A DNA stretch of 64,000 bases from a bacterium SCSIO 12643 (GCA_024398135.1 CP073750.1:992001-1056000), one strand, 5' to 3'. Counted from the stretch's first letter, positions 18,008-30,340 are shown. The notes: generated from the sequence alone by a model not told the origin. Made by a program: numbers and translations.

Positions 18008-20417
<2,410 letters not shown>

Positions 20418-20436
20418 CTGTTAAAAATTGCTTTTG

Positions 20437-20444
20437 CAAAAGTA
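20437..20444 (-). promoter_or_regulatory. -7 box of the carA-eno unit
   Basis: TACTTTTG on the minus strand, giving a +1 near 20432 and a 15-base leader before the carA ATG at 20417. No good TTG is seen at the -33 position. Confidence 0.45.
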
Positions 20445-20507
20445 AAACGAACACCCAAATTGATCTTTAGATAATTGAAATTCGTATAAAAATTATTGGC
20501 ATAAAAT

Positions 20508-20542
20508 AAAAAAGGATAGTGAAAACAATCACTATCCTTTTT
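20508..20542 (-). terminator. Terminator of the ribosomal supercluster
   Basis: GGATAGTGA (20514-20522) pairs perfectly with TCACTATCC (20529-20537) around loop AAACAA. A-runs and T-runs flank the stem on both sides, giving a U-tract on either strand. It ends the long ribosomal transcript about 30 bases after the rplQ stop. Confidence 0.85.
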
Positions 20543-20572
20543 ATTACAATTTATTATTAAGACATCAATTTT

Positions 20573-21097
20573 CTATTGGTCTTTATCTTCTTTTTTGTCC
20601 TCTTTAGATTCAGCTTTTGGCTTCTCTTCAGTTTTAACGTCTTCTGCTTTCACTTCAGGAGCTGCTTCAGCCTTTGCTGTAGACTTTCCACCTCTTCTTC
20701 TACGTGTTTTCTTAGTCTTCGTAGATGTAGAATAGATTTCGTTGAAGTCTACCAACTCAATCATACACATTTCAGCAGCATCACCTAAACGGAAACCTGT
20801 TTTAATGATACGTGTATAACCTCCTGGACGATCTCCTACTTTAGGAGCAACAACGTTGAATAATTCAGAAACAGCATACTTGTTGCCTAAGCTTCTAAAA
20901 ACCATTCTACGAGAGTGCATTGAATCAGTTTTCGCCTTTGTAATGATTGGCTCAACAAACATCTTTAACGCTTTTGCTTTTGCCACAGTAGTAGTAATAC
21001 GCTTGTGTTCGATTAAAGAACCAGCCATATTTGTAAGCATCGCTTTACGATGTCCAACTTTACGCCCTAAGTGATTAAACGATTTCTTATGTCTCAT
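20573..21097 (-). CDS. rplQ: Ribosomal protein L17 with long charged tail
   Basis: Large-subunit protein near the exit tunnel. The core (about residues 1-120) shows [20 protein letters not shown], the [14 protein letters not shown] segment and [21 protein letters not shown]. About 50 extra residues follow: a basic [13 protein letters not shown] patch and then alternating Lys/Glu/Ala sequence, low-complexity and probably disordered. L17 tails of this kind occur in other Bacteroidota. It is the last gene of the supercluster, after rpoA, and the intrinsic terminator follows at once. Confidence 0.97.
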   Translation of the reverse strand: MRHKKSFNHLGRKVGHRKAMLTNMAGSLIEHKRITTTVAKAKALKMFVEPIITKAKTDSMHSRRMVFRSLGNKYAVSELFNVVAPKVGDRPGGYTRIIKTGFRLGDAAEMCMIELVDFNEIYSTSTKTKKTRRRRGGKSTAKAEAAPEVKAEDVKTEEKPKAESKEDKKEDKDQ

Positions 21098-21117
21098 TTT
21101 ATCTTCTTTAATAAAGG

Positions 21118-21129
21118 ACCTCAGTCCCC
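21118..21129 (-). other. Small hairpin between rpoA and rplQ
   Basis: GGAC-TGAG-GTCC on the minus strand, inside the 41-base gap before rplQ. The stem is only four GC-rich pairs. It may be chance or part of a translational control site for L17. Confidence 0.25.
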
Positions 21130-21138
21130 ATTATAAAT

Positions 21139-22131
21139 TTATTCTTTGTCCAATTTATACTTTAGAACATTCATTCCAAAGGATAGGTTTTTCACCTCTA
21201 CCAATTCATCTAATTCAGTAAGAGATTTTTTACCGAAGTTACGGAACTTCAATAAATCATTTCTTTGATACTGAACCAAATCACCTAAAGTATACACCTC
21301 CGCAGCTTTCAAGCAATTTAATGCTCTTACCGAAAGATCCATATCTACTAGTTTGGTTTTTAATAACTGACGCATATGTAATGATGTTTCATCGAACTCA
21401 TCATCAGCAGATTTATCTTCAGTCTCTAAAGAAATCTTTTCATCACTGAATAACATAAAGTGGTGAATTAGAATCTTAGCCGCTTCACTTAAAGCATCTT
21501 TTGGAGAGATAGAACCATCCGTTTCAATCTCCATGATTAACTTTTCGTAATCGGTTTTTTGCTCTACCCTATAGTTTTCGATTTCGTATTTTACTTTCTT
21601 GATTGGAGTAAAAATAGAATCTATAGCGATTTCATTTAAAGCTAAATTATGACCAGAGTGCTCTTCAGCAGGAATATATCCACGTCCATTACCAATAGTA
21701 ATCTCAATTTGCATATTCACAGACTCATCCATGTTACAAATCACTAACTCCGGATTTAATACCTGGAATGAAGAAGTAAAGTTACCTATATCACCAGCAG
21801 TTAATTGCTTTTGTCCTGTAACTCTAACGATTAATTTTTCAGAATCCTGATCTTCGATTTGTCTTTTAAAACGAACTTGTTTCAGGTTCAAAATAATCTC
21901 AGTAACATCTTCGATTACACCACGAATTGCAGTAAACTCATGATCAACACCATCAAACTTTACAGATGTGATGGCAAAACCTTCAAGTGAAGAAAGAAGA
22001 ATTCTTCTTAATGCGTTACCAATGGTAATACCGTATCCTGGCTCCAAAGGTCTAAATTCGAATGTACCTTTACGGTCATCCGAACTTATCATAATCACTT
22101 TGTCCGGTTTTTGAAAATCTAAAATTGCCAT
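21139..22131 (-). CDS. rpoA: RNA polymerase alpha subunit
   Basis: A 330-residue subunit. The N-terminal assembly domain ([26 protein letters not shown], then [10 protein letters not shown]) is followed by a C-terminal DNA/activator-binding domain with [24 protein letters not shown] and [16 protein letters not shown]. It sits in the conserved alpha-operon order rpsM-rpsK-rpsD-rpoA-rplQ. The 95-base gap to rpsD is the largest within this part of the cluster and contains a two-stem structure. Confidence 0.98.
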   Translation of the reverse strand: MAILDFQKPDKVIMISSDDRKGTFEFRPLEPGYGITIGNALRRILLSSLEGFAITSVKFDGVDHEFTAIRGVIEDVTEIILNLKQVRFKRQIEDQDSEKLIVRVTGQKQLTAGDIGNFTSSFQVLNPELVICNMDESVNMQIEITIGNGRGYIPAEEHSGHNLALNEIAIDSIFTPIKKVKYEIENYRVEQKTDYEKLIMEIETDGSISPKDALSEAAKILIHHFMLFSDEKISLETEDKSADDEFDETSLHMRQLLKTKLVDMDLSVRALNCLKAAEVYTLGDLVQYQRNDLLKFRNFGKKSLTELDELVEVKNLSFGMNVLKYKLDKE

Positions 22132-22153
22132 TTATTTTCTTCTTTTAATTGCT

Positions 22154-22209
22154 TATTGGTTGCGCGGTTTGAAAGTTTGAAGAAGGTCTCTCAAACCCTT
22201 TGGCCAATA
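22154..22209 (-). promoter_or_regulatory. Two-stem RNA structure between rpsD and rpoA
   Basis: Two nested inverted repeats: outer TATTGG (22154-22159) with CCAATA (22204-22209), inner GGTTTGA (22166-22172) with TCAAACC (22191-22197). They are separated by a symmetric internal loop of six bases on each side. The element lies in the longest gap of the alpha operon. It could be a ribosomal-protein binding site, a processing site or an attenuator; there is no U-tract, so it is not a simple terminator. Confidence 0.45.
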
Positions 22210-22226
22210 CCCAATATGATTAATTA

Positions 22227-22832
22227 TTATTTAGAATATAACTCAACAATAAGTTGTTCCTTAATGTTCTCAGGAATATCAGCTCTTTCAGGAACACTCA
22301 TAAACTTACCCTCTAGATTGTTTTTATCAAACTCAATCCAAGGATATGTTTTACTGTTTGAATTCACTGCATCAATAATCACTGTTAAAGATTTTGATTT
22401 CTCTCTAACTGAAACAATATCTCCAGCTCTTAATTGGTAAGAAGGAATATTTACGATGTTTCCGTTTACTGTGATATGTCTGTGAGAAACGAATTGTCTA
22501 GCACCGTCACGAGTAGTAGAAATACCCATTCTGTATACAGTGTTATCTAATCTTGACTCACAAAGTTGTAATAATACCTCACCTGTAATTCCAGTCTTAG
22601 CAGATGCTTTCTTAAATAAGTTAGAAAATTGCTTTTCTAAAATACCATAAGTATACTTTGCTTTTTGCTTTTCAGCTAACTGAATTGCATATTCAGATTG
22701 CTTTGCTCTCCTTTTGTTTGGACCGTGTTGTCCTGGAGGAAAGTTTCTTCTTTCTAATACTTTATCAGGTCCGAAAATTGGCTCTTTAAATTTTCTAGCA
22801 ATTTTCGATTTTGGTCCTCTATATCTAGCCAT
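22227..22832 (-). CDS. rpsD: Ribosomal protein S4
   Basis: 16S rRNA primary binder at the 5' domain. The 201 residues contain [21 protein letters not shown], the S4 RNA-binding domain around [24 protein letters not shown] (RNA-binding loop near residues 90-155), and the C-terminal [12 protein letters not shown] typical of the family. There are no zinc-binding cysteines near the N-terminus, so this is the C-minus form. In E. coli S4 represses the alpha operon, which makes the structured gap just after this gene notable. Confidence 0.98.
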   Translation of the reverse strand: MARYRGPKSKIARKFKEPIFGPDKVLERRNFPPGQHGPNKRRAKQSEYAIQLAEKQKAKYTYGILEKQFSNLFKKASAKTGITGEVLLQLCESRLDNTVYRMGISTTRDGARQFVSHRHITVNGNIVNIPSYQLRAGDIVSVREKSKSLTVIIDAVNSNSKTYPWIEFDKNNLEGKFMSVPERADIPENIKEQLIVELYSK

Positions 22833-22854
22833 ATTACTCTTATCTCTAAATTAA

Positions 22855-23238
22855 TTAAACCCTTCTCTTTTTAGGTGGGCGACATCCGTTGTGAGGCATT
22901 GGAGTAACATCGATAATTTCAGTTACTTCGATACCATTGTTATGGATCGTACGAATTGCTGACTCTCTACCTGCTCCTGGACCTTTTACATAAGCCTTAG
23001 CTTTACGCATTCCAGCTTCAAAAGCAACTTTACAACAATCTTCAGCAGCTACTTGAGCAGCGTAAGGAGTGTTTTTCTTTGAGCCTCTAAATCCTAATTT
23101 ACCAGCTGACGACCAAGATATAACCTGTCCGTTTGCATTTGTAATAGAGATGATAATATTGTTAAAAGACGAGTGAACATGCACTTGACCCATAGCATCA
23201 ACTCTAACTTTTCTCTTTTTTGAAGACGATTTAGCCAT
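22855..23238 (-). CDS. rpsK: Ribosomal protein S11
   Basis: A platform protein of the small subunit that contacts the mRNA exit region. Its 127 residues include [39 protein letters not shown] and the C-terminal [17 protein letters not shown], whose final basic tail is invariant in bacteria. Twelve bases separate it from rpsM. Confidence 0.98.
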   Translation of the reverse strand: MAKSSSKKRKVRVDAMGQVHVHSSFNNIIISITNANGQVISWSSAGKLGFRGSKKNTPYAAQVAAEDCCKVAFEAGMRKAKAYVKGPGAGRESAIRTIHNNGIEVTEIIDVTPMPHNGCRPPKKRRV

Positions 23239-23250
23239 AGTAAACTACAA

Positions 23251-23628
23251 TTATTTAGTTGCTTTCTTTTTGTTAGCAACAGTTTTTCTTTTTCCTTTTC
23301 TTGTTCGCGAGTTATTCTTTGTTCTCTGTCCACGTAACGGTAATCCCGCACGGTGACGAATTCCTCTTTGAGATCCAATATCCATCAAACGTTTGATGTT
23401 CATTTGAATCTCAGAACGCAATGTACCTTCAACTTTGATGTTATCGGTAACATAAGCTCTAATCTTTGTTAACTCATCGTCATTCCAATCCTTGATTTTT
23501 TTATCAGGATCAATTTCTAATTCAGTCAATAAACGCTTAGCTGTCGAGTGACCAATTCCAAAAATGTAAGTTAATCCAATTCTACCCTTTTTGTTTACGG
23601 GTAAATCATTTCCTGCAATCCTAGCCAT
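23251..23628 (-). CDS. rpsM: Ribosomal protein S13
   Basis: Head protein that bridges to the large subunit and the P-site tRNA. The 125 residues begin [21 protein letters not shown], contain the helix-two-turn-helix segment [13 protein letters not shown], and end in a basic tail following [19 protein letters not shown]. The gene directly follows rpmJ. Confidence 0.98.
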   Translation of the reverse strand: MARIAGNDLPVNKKGRIGLTYIFGIGHSTAKRLLTELEIDPDKKIKDWNDDELTKIRAYVTDNIKVEGTLRSEIQMNIKRLMDIGSQRGIRHRAGLPLRGQRTKNNSRTRKGKRKTVANKKKATK

Positions 23629-23640
23629 ACTAGTTAAATT

Positions 23641-23757
23641 TTATCCCTGTCTTTGTTTAAACTTAGGGTTCTTCTTGTTGATAACATAGAGACGCCCTTT
23701 TCGTCTGACAATTTTACAATCAGCACTTCTCTTTTTAAGTGATGCTCGAACCTTCAT
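23641..23757 (-). CDS. rpmJ: Ribosomal protein L36 (zinc-free form)
   Basis: A 38-residue gene, ATG at 23757 and TAA at 23641-23643. The product reads [20 protein letters not shown] then [18 protein letters not shown]. Only one cysteine is left of the usual CCHC zinc site, so this is the C-minus type that works without zinc. It lies between infA and rpsM as in most bacteria. Confidence 0.97.
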   Translation of the reverse strand: MKVRASLKKRSADCKIVRRKGRLYVINKKNPKFKQRQG

Positions 23758-23762
23758 GGTCT

Positions 23763-23981
23763 TTATTTATATCTATAAGTAATTCTTCCTTTTGATAAAT
23801 CATAAGGTGACATTTCAACTTTCACTTTATCTCCTGGTAAAATTTTGATGTAGTGCATTCTCATTTTTCCAGAAATGTGAGCGGTAATTACATGCCCATT
23901 TTCCAACTCCACTCTAAACATTGCGTTTGAAAGTGCTTCTTTAATGGTACCGTCTTGCTCTATTGAAGGTGTTTTTGCCAT
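23763..23981 (-). CDS. infA: Translation initiation factor IF-1
   Basis: A 72-residue S1/OB-fold protein that occupies the A site during initiation. Family segments are [40 protein letters not shown] and the C-terminal [13 protein letters not shown]. It lies between secY and rpmJ, five bases from the latter. Confidence 0.98.
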   Translation of the reverse strand: MAKTPSIEQDGTIKEALSNAMFRVELENGHVITAHISGKMRMHYIKILPGDKVKVEMSPYDLSKGRITYRYK

Positions 23982-23990
23982 CTTATATAT

Positions 23991-25343
23991 TTATGCTATT
24001 CCACCGAAAGCTCCAGTTGAACGTCCTTTTAATTTACCTGACTCAGTCAAGCCATCATAGTGACGCATCAACAAATAACTTTCAATTTGTTGTAATGTAT
24101 CTAAAATCACACCTACCATAATCAATAGCGATGTACCTCCAAAGAAGTAAGCAAAACTCTGCGCTACACCTGCTTTAATAGCAAAGGCAGGCAAGATTGC
24201 GATCAACGCTAAGAAGATAGATCCCGGTAAGGTAATCTTCGATAAGATTGTATCTAAAAAGTTTGCGGTATCCTTTCCCGGTTTAACACCAGGAACAAAA
24301 CCACCATTTTTCTTTAAATCATCAGCCATTTGCTGAGGATTTACTGTAATTGCAGTATAGAAATATGTAAATACGATAATCAATATTGCAAATGTTACGT
24401 TGTAGTACACACCACTAATATCACTGAACATTGCAGCGAAACTTGTAAATGCATCACCTGCATCTCCATCCGATCCCGCAGCAAAACCAGCTAACGTAAT
24501 TGGTAACATCATCAAAGCCTGAGCGAAAATGATCGGCATTACACCAGCTGCATTCACTTTTAAAGGAATAAACTGACGTGCACCACCCATTTGCTGTACA
24601 CCCATAATCTTTTTTGCAAATTGAATAGGAACTCTTCTCACACCTTGTACTAATAGAATAGTAATCAAGATCACGAATAGTAAGATTGCCATTTCCAATA
24701 ACACAACAACAAGTCCACCTCCAAGGTCACCCATCTGAGCTTCCCATTCAGTTAAAAATGCTGTTGGTAAATTCGCAATAATACCAATCATAATGATTAA
24801 CGAGATTCCGTTTCCAATACCTCTATCTGTAATCTTCTCTCCCAACCACATTACGAATAATGTTCCAGAAGATAATATAATAATTGCTGGTAATGTGAAA
24901 GAGAAAAATCCAGGAGTCACAATAGCATTACTTGGCACTTGTGTCGCCAGGTAACCAGGAGCTTGTCCCAATGTAATCGCTACAGTCAGCCAACGTGTCC
25001 ACTGGTTGATTTTGTTACGACCACTTTCTCCATCTTTCTGCAATTTCTGTACTGAAGGAACAGCTATTCCAAGCAACTGCATAACAATAGAAGCCGAAAT
25101 GTAAGGCATAATACCTAAGGCAAATACTGAAGCCCTAGAAAAGGCCCCGCCAGCAAATAAGTTAAGCAACGCAGCTAACCCCGTTGCTTCATTATTTCCA
25201 AGAACGTTAGTATCGATACCAGGTAGTACAACAAACGACCCTAATCTATAAATAGCAATAAAACCAATGGTTAATAGAATTCTATTCCTAAGTTCTTCAA
25301 TTTTGAAGATGTTTGCGATTGTTTGAAAAAACTTATTCATCAA
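23991..25343 (-). CDS. secY: Preprotein translocase channel SecY
   Basis: Core channel of the Sec translocon in the inner membrane. The 450 residues contain about ten hydrophobic helices. Recognisable parts are the N-terminal ELRNRILLTIGFIAIYRLGS, the plug region LLNLFAGGAFSRASVFALGI, ASIVMQLL, and the cytosolic loops with GVRRVPIQFAKK and GFVPGVKPGKDTANFLD. It is placed between rplO and infA, and the rplO stop lies next to its start. Confidence 0.98.
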   Translation of the reverse strand: MMNKFFQTIANIFKIEELRNRILLTIGFIAIYRLGSFVVLPGIDTNVLGNNEATGLAALLNLFAGGAFSRASVFALGIMPYISASIVMQLLGIAVPSVQKLQKDGESGRNKINQWTRWLTVAITLGQAPGYLATQVPSNAIVTPGFFSFTLPAIIILSSGTLFVMWLGEKITDRGIGNGISLIIMIGIIANLPTAFLTEWEAQMGDLGGGLVVVLLEMAILLFVILITILLVQGVRRVPIQFAKKIMGVQQMGGARQFIPLKVNAAGVMPIIFAQALMMLPITLAGFAAGSDGDAGDAFTSFAAMFSDISGVYYNVTFAILIIVFTYFYTAITVNPQQMADDLKKNGGFVPGVKPGKDTANFLDTILSKITLPGSIFLALIAILPAFAIKAGVAQSFAYFFGGTSLLIMVGVILDTLQQIESYLLMRHYDGLTESGKLKGRSTGAFGGIA

Positions 25344-25793
25344 TTAAACAGTTTTGGCTTCTCCGCCAAGTTTTTCAATTGCCGCGATAGCAGAAGCTGA
25401 AAATTTGTTTGCCTCAATAACTACCTTAGCTTTTAATTCACCTCGTCCTAAAACTTTAACCAAATCGTTTGTCCCTACTAAACCTCTTACCACTAAGTCA
25501 TCGATAGTTATTGTATCTACATTGTTTTCTTCAACATATGCTTGAATAACATCCAGGTTAATAGGGGTGTACTCCACACGGTTAACGTTCTTGAATCCAA
25601 ATTTTGGTACTCTACGTTGTAAAGGCATTTGGCCACCTTCAAAACCAACTTTCTTAGAATATCCAGAACGTGATTTAGCACCTTTATGTCCACGAGCCGC
25701 AGTTCCGCCTTTACCAGAACCTTGCCCACGACCAAGTCGCTTAGAATTATTTTTTACCGAGCCCTCAGCCGGTGATAAATTACTTAAATCCAT
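25344..25793 (-). CDS. rplO: Ribosomal protein L15
   Basis: Late-assembling large-subunit protein, 149 residues. The N-terminal glycine- and arginine-rich extension (RLGRGQGSGKGGTAARGHKG, then SRSGY) threads into 23S rRNA, and the globular C-terminal part contains GFEGGQMPLQRRVPKFGF. The gene is contiguous with secY (no gap). Confidence 0.98.
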   Translation of the reverse strand: MDLSNLSPAEGSVKNNSKRLGRGQGSGKGGTAARGHKGAKSRSGYSKKVGFEGGQMPLQRRVPKFGFKNVNRVEYTPINLDVIQAYVEENNVDTITIDDLVVRGLVGTNDLVKVLGRGELKAKVVIEANKFSASAIAAIEKLGGEAKTV

Positions 25794-25806
25794 GATAAAT
25801 ACTTTT

Positions 25807-25989
25807 TTACTTTATCTCTTCAACGTTAACAAGGTGCTTTACCTTATTGATCATTCCCATGATTTGAGGAGTACCTTCGTGTTCAACACTTTTGTTAATT
25901 CCTTTCAAACCCAATGCAATCATTGTTTTCTTTTGATCGCCTGGTCGTCTGATAACCGACCTTACTTGTGTAACTTTTACTTTAGCCAT
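25807..25989 (-). CDS. rpmD: Ribosomal protein L30
   Basis: A 60-residue single-domain protein: [20 protein letters not shown], then [20 protein letters not shown] and a C-terminal [17 protein letters not shown]. It sits between rpsE and rplO as in the E. coli spc operon. Confidence 0.96.
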   Translation of the reverse strand: MAKVKVTQVRSVIRRPGDQKKTMIALGLKGINKSVEHEGTPQIMGMINKVKHLVNVEEIK

Positions 25990-26001
25990 TTTACAAGATT
26001 A

Positions 26002-26505
26002 TTATCCGTTATATACTTTGTCTAAAGAAATACCTCTTCTCTTAGCAACCGAATTCGCATCGTTCAATTTAGCTAAAGCATCCATAGTTGCTTTTACTAC
26101 ATTTACCGGATTTGAAGATCCTTTTGATTTTGCTAATACATCAGTAACTCCAACACTTTCCAATACTGCACGCATCGCACCACCAGCAATAACACCGGTA
26201 CCGTGAGCAGCAGGCTTAATTAATACTTCAGCTCCACCGTGCTTTCCTAATTGCGCATGAGGAATAGTACCATTTAAGATTGGAACCTTAATTAAGTTTT
26301 TCTTAGCAGTGTCCATTCCCTTAGAAATCGCACCAATAACTTCTTTTGATTTTCCCAATCCGTATCCAACGATACCTTTTTCATCACCTACAACTACAAC
26401 CGCAGAAAAACCAAATGTACGACCACCTTTTGTTACTTTAGTAACCCTTCTGATTTTTACAACCGTGTCTTTTAATTCTGACTCTGTTGATTTAACTTGT
26501 TTCAT
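26002..26505 (-). CDS. rpsE: Ribosomal protein S5
   Basis: Small-subunit protein at the mRNA entry site involved in decoding accuracy. It has 167 residues, with the double-stranded-RNA-binding-like N-terminal domain ([20 protein letters not shown]) and the C-terminal domain carrying [20 protein letters not shown] and [19 protein letters not shown]. The loop that mutates to spectinomycin resistance in other bacteria (around KGGRTF) looks unaltered. Confidence 0.98.
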   Translation of the reverse strand: MKQVKSTESELKDTVVKIRRVTKVTKGGRTFGFSAVVVVGDEKGIVGYGLGKSKEVIGAISKGMDTAKKNLIKVPILNGTIPHAQLGKHGGAEVLIKPAAHGTGVIAGGAMRAVLESVGVTDVLAKSKGSSNPVNVVKATMDALAKLNDANSVAKRRGISLDKVYNG

Positions 26506-26526
26506 ACTTCTAAACTATGATCGTAA

Positions 26527-26877
26527 TTAAAATTTTAATCCTGCTTCTCTTGCTCCGTCAGCAAAAGCCTTAATTCTACCGTGATATAAAAAACCGTTTC
26601 TATCAAACACTACAGACTCGATGTTCGCTTCTTTAGCATTTTTTGCTAACTCAGCACCTACTGCTTTAGCAACTTCGATTTTTGAAAGTCCATCCGACTT
26701 AAGCTTAATTGAACTCGCTGAAGCCAAAGTTTTTCCATTTACGTCTTCAATTACCTGTGCGTAAAATTCTTTGTTACTTCTAAATATGCTCAACCTAGGC
26801 ATTTCTGGAGTACCGAAAATATTTTTTCTTACTCTTCTCTTAATTTTAGCTCTACGCTCTATCTTACTTATAGCCAT
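26527..26877 (-). CDS. rplR: Ribosomal protein L18
   Basis: 5S rRNA-binding protein, 116 residues. Features: a basic N-terminus ([18 protein letters not shown]), then [19 protein letters not shown], and the family-specific ending [20 protein letters not shown]. Located between rplF and rpsE. Confidence 0.97.
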   Translation of the reverse strand: MAISKIERRAKIKRRVRKNIFGTPEMPRLSIFRSNKEFYAQVIEDVNGKTLASASSIKLKSDGLSKIEVAKAVGAELAKNAKEANIESVVFDRNGFLYHGRIKAFADGAREAGLKF

Positions 26878-26886
26878 GATCTAATA

Positions 26887-27438
26887 TTATTTAGCAGCTG
26901 TCTTACCAGCTTTTCTACGAATGTGTTCTCCTTCAAAACGAATACCTTTTCCTTTGTATGGCTCAGGTTTACGTAATGATCTTAATTTAGCTGCAATAGC
27001 ACCGATTAATTGCTTATCGTGTGATTCGAAAGTTACAATCGGAGCTTTACCTCTTTCAGATACAGCAGTACATGTAATTTCTTTTGGCAATACGAAAACG
27101 ATTCCGTGAGAATAACCTAAAGACAATTCTAAATTTTGTCCTTTCATTGCAGCTCTGAAACCAACACCTACCAGTTCCATCACTTTCTTATAACCCACAG
27201 AAACCCCTACAACCATATTGTTAATAAGTGAGCGGTATAAACCGTGCTTAGATTTATGATCCTTAGTTTCTCCAGTACGAGAAACGATTATTTTCCCATC
27301 TTCTTCTTTGACTGAAATGATTGGATCAATGGTTTGAGTCAGCTCACCTTTTGTTCCCTTAACGGTTACAATATTTCCTTCGATAGAAACTGTAACACCT
27401 TGTGGAATATCTATTGGTAAATTTCCTATTCTAGACAT
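26887..27438 (-). CDS. rplF: Ribosomal protein L6
   Basis: Two-domain large-subunit protein near the factor-binding site, 183 residues. It starts MSRIGNLPIDIPQGVTVSIE, has the inter-domain GLYRSLINNMVVGVSVGYKK segment, and ends with EPYKGKGIRFEGEHIRRKAG, the L6 signature. Confidence 0.98.
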   Translation of the reverse strand: MSRIGNLPIDIPQGVTVSIEGNIVTVKGTKGELTQTIDPIISVKEEDGKIIVSRTGETKDHKSKHGLYRSLINNMVVGVSVGYKKVMELVGVGFRAAMKGQNLELSLGYSHGIVFVLPKEITCTAVSERGKAPIVTFESHDKQLIGAIAAKLRSLRKPEPYKGKGIRFEGEHIRRKAGKTAAK

Positions 27439-27450
27439 CTCTTTATTCTT

Positions 27451-27846
27451 TTAATAAATGGAGCAAATATACTCTCCACCAACATTAAGCTTTCTAGCTT
27501 CTTTATCTGTAATTACACCTTTAGAAGTAGATAAAATTGCAATACCTAAACCGTTTAATACACGTGGTAATTCACCAGCACCAACATACCTTCTTAAACC
27601 CGGCTTACTGATTCTAGTTAAGTTTTTAATTGCACCTTCTTTAGTGTCTCTGTCGTATTTCAACGCCACTTTGATATTCCCTCCGGGAGTATCTGATTCT
27701 AATTTATAGTTTAGGATATATCCTTTATCAAAAAGAATCTTAGTGATTTCTCTTTTAATACCAGAAGATGGGATATCCACAACACGGTGTCCCGCTTTTT
27801 GTGCATTCCTAATTCTAGTTAAATAATCTGCGATTGGATCAGTCAT
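27451..27846 (-). CDS. rpsH: Ribosomal protein S8
   Basis: Central-domain 16S rRNA binder, 131 residues: [20 protein letters not shown] at the N-terminus and the RNA-binding [20 protein letters not shown] loop near the C-terminus, ending GGEYICSIY. In E. coli S8 represses the spc operon at the rplE start; here that junction is a direct TGATG stop/start overlap with no room for a leader. Confidence 0.98.
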   Translation of the reverse strand: MTDPIADYLTRIRNAQKAGHRVVDIPSSGIKREITKILFDKGYILNYKLESDTPGGNIKVALKYDRDTKEGAIKNLTRISKPGLRRYVGAGELPRVLNGLGIAILSTSKGVITDKEARKLNVGGEYICSIY

Positions 27847-27873
27847 TTCTGTCTAATTAATATCGTTTATTTT

Positions 27874-28143
27874 TTACCAGCTTGCTTTTTTCACTCCTGG
27901 GATCAACCCTTGTGTAGCAAGTTCTCTAAAAGTTACCCTTGAGATACCAAAATGACGCATATATCCTCTTGGACGTCCCGTAATTTTACAACGGTTATGC
28001 GCTCTAACTGCAGATGAATTTTTTGGAAGTTTTTGTAACTCTTCCCATTCACCTTCTGCTTTTAAGCGAGCTCTTTTTTCAGCGTACTTGCTAATCATTG
28101 CAGCACGTTTACGCTCTCTCGCTTTCATTGATTCTTTTGCCAT
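27874..28143 (-). CDS. rpsN: Ribosomal protein S14 (zinc-free form)
   Basis: An 89-residue long form of S14, without the CxxC...CxxC zinc ribbon (only one cysteine, in [20 protein letters not shown]). The N-terminus, [20 protein letters not shown], is the extended basic helix of the C-minus class. Together with the single-cysteine L36 it suggests the ribosome saves zinc. Confidence 0.97.
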   Translation of the reverse strand: MAKESMKARERKRAAMISKYAEKRARLKAEGEWEELQKLPKNSSAVRAHNRCKITGRPRGYMRHFGISRVTFRELATQGLIPGVKKASW

Positions 28144-28151
28144 CTCAGTAC

Positions 28152-28697
28152 TTATTTTTTAAATGGAAAACCAAAGTTTTTTAATAATTCGTATCCTTCT
28201 TCATCAGTATTTGCACTGGTCACGAAAGTAATATCCATCCCCGTAATATTTGGGATTTTGTCGATATCAATTTCCGGGAACATAATCTGCTCTTTAATAC
28301 CAATGTTATAGTTTCCTCTACCGTCTAACTTAGTTTTAATACCTCTAAAGTCACGCGTACGAGGAAGAGCAACTCTTAAAAATCTTTCTAAGAATTCGTA
28401 CATTCTATCATTACGTAAAGTCACTTTTGCACCAACTGGCATTCCTTTACGCAATTTAAAGTTAGAAACGTCTTTTTTCGACACTGTAGCAAACGCTTTT
28501 TGTCCAGCGATCATAGTCATCTCTTTAACCGCATTCTCAACCAATTTCTTGTCAGTAGTTCCTTTACCAACACCCTGGCTTAAGATGATTTTTTCCAACT
28601 TTGGTACCTGCATAATACTTGAATAAGAGAATTTCTCTTTTAAAGCAGGAACGATCTCATCGTTATATTTCTTTCTAAGATTTGGTGTATACGCCAT
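28152..28697 (-). CDS. rplE: Ribosomal protein L5
   Basis: Binds 5S rRNA and contacts P-site tRNA. The 181 residues include [20 protein letters not shown], then [20 protein letters not shown] and the C-terminal [19 protein letters not shown]. The start is ATG 28697, which overlaps the rplX stop as TGATG; an upstream GTG at 28700 is less likely. Confidence 0.97.
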   Translation of the reverse strand: MAYTPNLRKKYNDEIVPALKEKFSYSSIMQVPKLEKIILSQGVGKGTTDKKLVENAVKEMTMIAGQKAFATVSKKDVSNFKLRKGMPVGAKVTLRNDRMYEFLERFLRVALPRTRDFRGIKTKLDGRGNYNIGIKEQIMFPEIDIDKIPNITGMDITFVTSANTDEEGYELLKNFGFPFKK

Positions 28698-29017
28698 CAC
28701 TTAACCTCTGTATTTGATTTAACAGAAAATCTTACATTATTTCCGTTTGAATCTGATTTACGAATAGTACGTGTAGGAACTCCTTTTCCATCAATTACCA
28801 TAAGGTTTGAAATATGAATTCCAGCTTCGTTTTCTTCAATCCCACCTTGAGGATTAGTTGCTGATGGTTTTACATGTTTCTTAACGATGTTTAAACCTTC
28901 AACAGTTGCACGATCACGCTTTGCATTGAAACCCAAAACTTTTCCTGAGTTCCCTTTTTCATTACCAGCGATAACCATTACGTTATCACCAACTTTTATG
29001 TGAAGTTTGTTTCTCAT
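28697..29017 (-). CDS. rplX: Ribosomal protein L24
   Basis: Early assembly protein of the large subunit with a KOW motif: [20 protein letters not shown] near the N-terminus, then [20 protein letters not shown] use ATG 29017 (MRNKLHIK), the usual family start; an in-frame ATG at 29029 overlaps the rplN stop as TAATG and would add four residues, so it cannot be excluded. Confidence 0.96.
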   Translation of the reverse strand: MRNKLHIKVGDNVMVIAGNEKGNSGKVLGFNAKRDRATVEGLNIVKKHVKPSATNPQGGIEENEAGIHISNLMVIDGKGVPTRTIRKSDSNGNNVRFSVKSNTEVK

Positions 29018-29028
29018 AATCCTAATCA

Positions 29029-29397
29029 TTAAAGCACTTCAGGTGCAAGAGATACAATTTTCATGAATTGCTTGTCACGTAACTCACGAGCAACAGGTCC
29101 GAAAATACGGGTTCCTCTCATCTCGTTTGCCGCATTCAATAACACTACTGCGTTATCATCAAAGCGGATATATGTTCCGTCAGCTCTTCTAATTTCTTTC
29201 TTTGTTCTAACAACTACCGCTGGTGAAACAGTTCCCTTCTTTACACCACCGTTAGGCATTGCTTGCTTTACAGTAACAACAACTTTATCACCAATAGAAG
29301 CATATCTGCGTTTAGTACCGCCTAGTACTCTAATAACCAAAACCTCTTTGGCTCCACTGTTATCAGCTACTTTTAATCTTGATTCCGTTTGTATCAT
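29029..29397 (-). CDS. rplN: Ribosomal protein L14
   Basis: Large-subunit protein at an intersubunit bridge, 122 residues. It begins [20 protein letters not shown] and carries the family signature [20 protein letters not shown] and [20 protein letters not shown]. Placed between rpsQ and rplX. Confidence 0.98.
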   Translation of the reverse strand: MIQTESRLKVADNSGAKEVLVIRVLGGTKRRYASIGDKVVVTVKQAMPNGGVKKGTVSPAVVVRTKKEIRRADGTYIRFDDNAVVLLNAANEMRGTRIFGPVARELRDKQFMKIVSLAPEVL

Positions 29398-29422
29398 GAC
29401 TACTTAACTCTATTAATGATTA

Positions 29423-29677
29423 TTACTTAGCTTTTTCAAGAATTTCAACAAGTCTCCAGTTTTTATTCTTAGAGAGCTTTCTTGTTTCCATAATTCTTAC
29501 TGTATCGCCAATATTGCATTCATTCTTTTCGTCATGAGCCACAAATTTAGATGACTGCTTAACGAATTTACCATATTTCGGGTGCTTAACTTTACGCTCA
29601 ATCATCACAACAATAGATTTCTCCATTTTGTTAGAAGCGACAACACCTATTCTTTCTTTTCTCAGGTTCCTTTCCAT
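29423..29677 (-). CDS. rpsQ: Ribosomal protein S17
   Basis: OB-fold primary binder of 16S rRNA, 84 residues: [20 protein letters not shown], then [20 protein letters not shown] and the signature [20 protein letters not shown]. It follows rpmC by three bases. Confidence 0.98.
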   Translation of the reverse strand: MERNLRKERIGVVASNKMEKSIVVMIERKVKHPKYGKFVKQSSKFVAHDEKNECNIGDTVRIMETRKLSKNKNWRLVEILEKAK

Positions 29678-29680
29678 GGC

Positions 29681-29884
29681 TTAACCTTTATTTTCGTTAA
29701 TTGCTCTTCTAGTAACTTCAGACTTTAAACGAGCAACATTTCTTCTTGCATCACGGATCTGCATAGGGTTCTCCAATGGAGAAACTGCGTGAACCATTCT
29801 TAACTTTTGAAGCGAAGCTGATTCAACTTCAATTCTTTCTACAAGTTCGTTTGTAGTAAGTTCTTTAATTTCTGATTGCTTCAT
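29681..29884 (-). CDS. rpmC: Ribosomal protein L29
   Basis: A 67-residue helical-hairpin protein at the exit tunnel, which serves as a docking site for SRP and trigger factor. It shows MKQSEIKELTTNELVERIEV, then the signature NPMQIRDARRNVARLKSEV. Ten bases after rplP. Confidence 0.96.
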   Translation of the reverse strand: MKQSEIKELTTNELVERIEVESASLQKLRMVHAVSPLENPMQIRDARRNVARLKSEVTRRAINENKG

Positions 29885-29894
29885 CTTCTTAGAA

Positions 29895-30314
29895 TTATGC
29901 TATATAGTCTTTACGAACAACAAATTTACATTTCATTGGAAGCTTTTGAGCACCTAAACGTAATGCCTCTTTAGCTGTTTCCATGCTAACTCCATCAAGC
30001 TCATAAAGGATTCTTCCTGGCTTCACTTTACATACCCAGTGATCCAAAGCTCCTTTACCTTTACCCATCCTTACTTCAGCTGGCTTACTTGTAATTGGAG
30101 TATCCGGGAAAATTCTAATCCAAACTTGACCTTCCCTTTTCATATATCTAGTCATCGCGATACGTGCAGCTTCAATTTGTCTTGAAGTAATTCTACCCAT
30201 ATCTAATGCCTTAATACCAAAAGAACCAAATGCGATTGTACTCCCTCTGTGAGCCAATCCTTTAATTCTTCCTTTCTGGACTCTTCTACGTCTTACCTTT
30301 TTTGGTTGTAACAT
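29895..30314 (-). CDS. rplP: Ribosomal protein L16
   Basis: Organises the A-site tRNA region of the large subunit, 139 residues. Segments: [20 protein letters not shown], the [14 protein letters not shown]-like stretch ([20 protein letters not shown]) and the C-terminal [19 protein letters not shown]. Confidence 0.98.
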   Translation of the reverse strand: MLQPKKVRRRRVQKGRIKGLAHRGSTIAFGSFGIKALDMGRITSRQIEAARIAMTRYMKREGQVWIRIFPDTPITSKPAEVRMGKGKGALDHWVCKVKPGRILYELDGVSMETAKEALRLGAQKLPMKCKFVVRKDYIA

Positions 30315-30340
30315 TTCTATTAATCTTTACCAGTCCTTAA

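Noticed and set aside
22156-22440. 94-codon plus-strand frame over the rpsD-rpoA gap
   Set aside because: Mostly antisense to rpsD; the non-coding structured element explains the gap better.
23094-23378. 94-codon open frame on the minus strand across rpsK and rpsM
   Set aside because: Out of frame with two invariant ribosomal genes; its product is a frame-shifted reading of S13 and S11.
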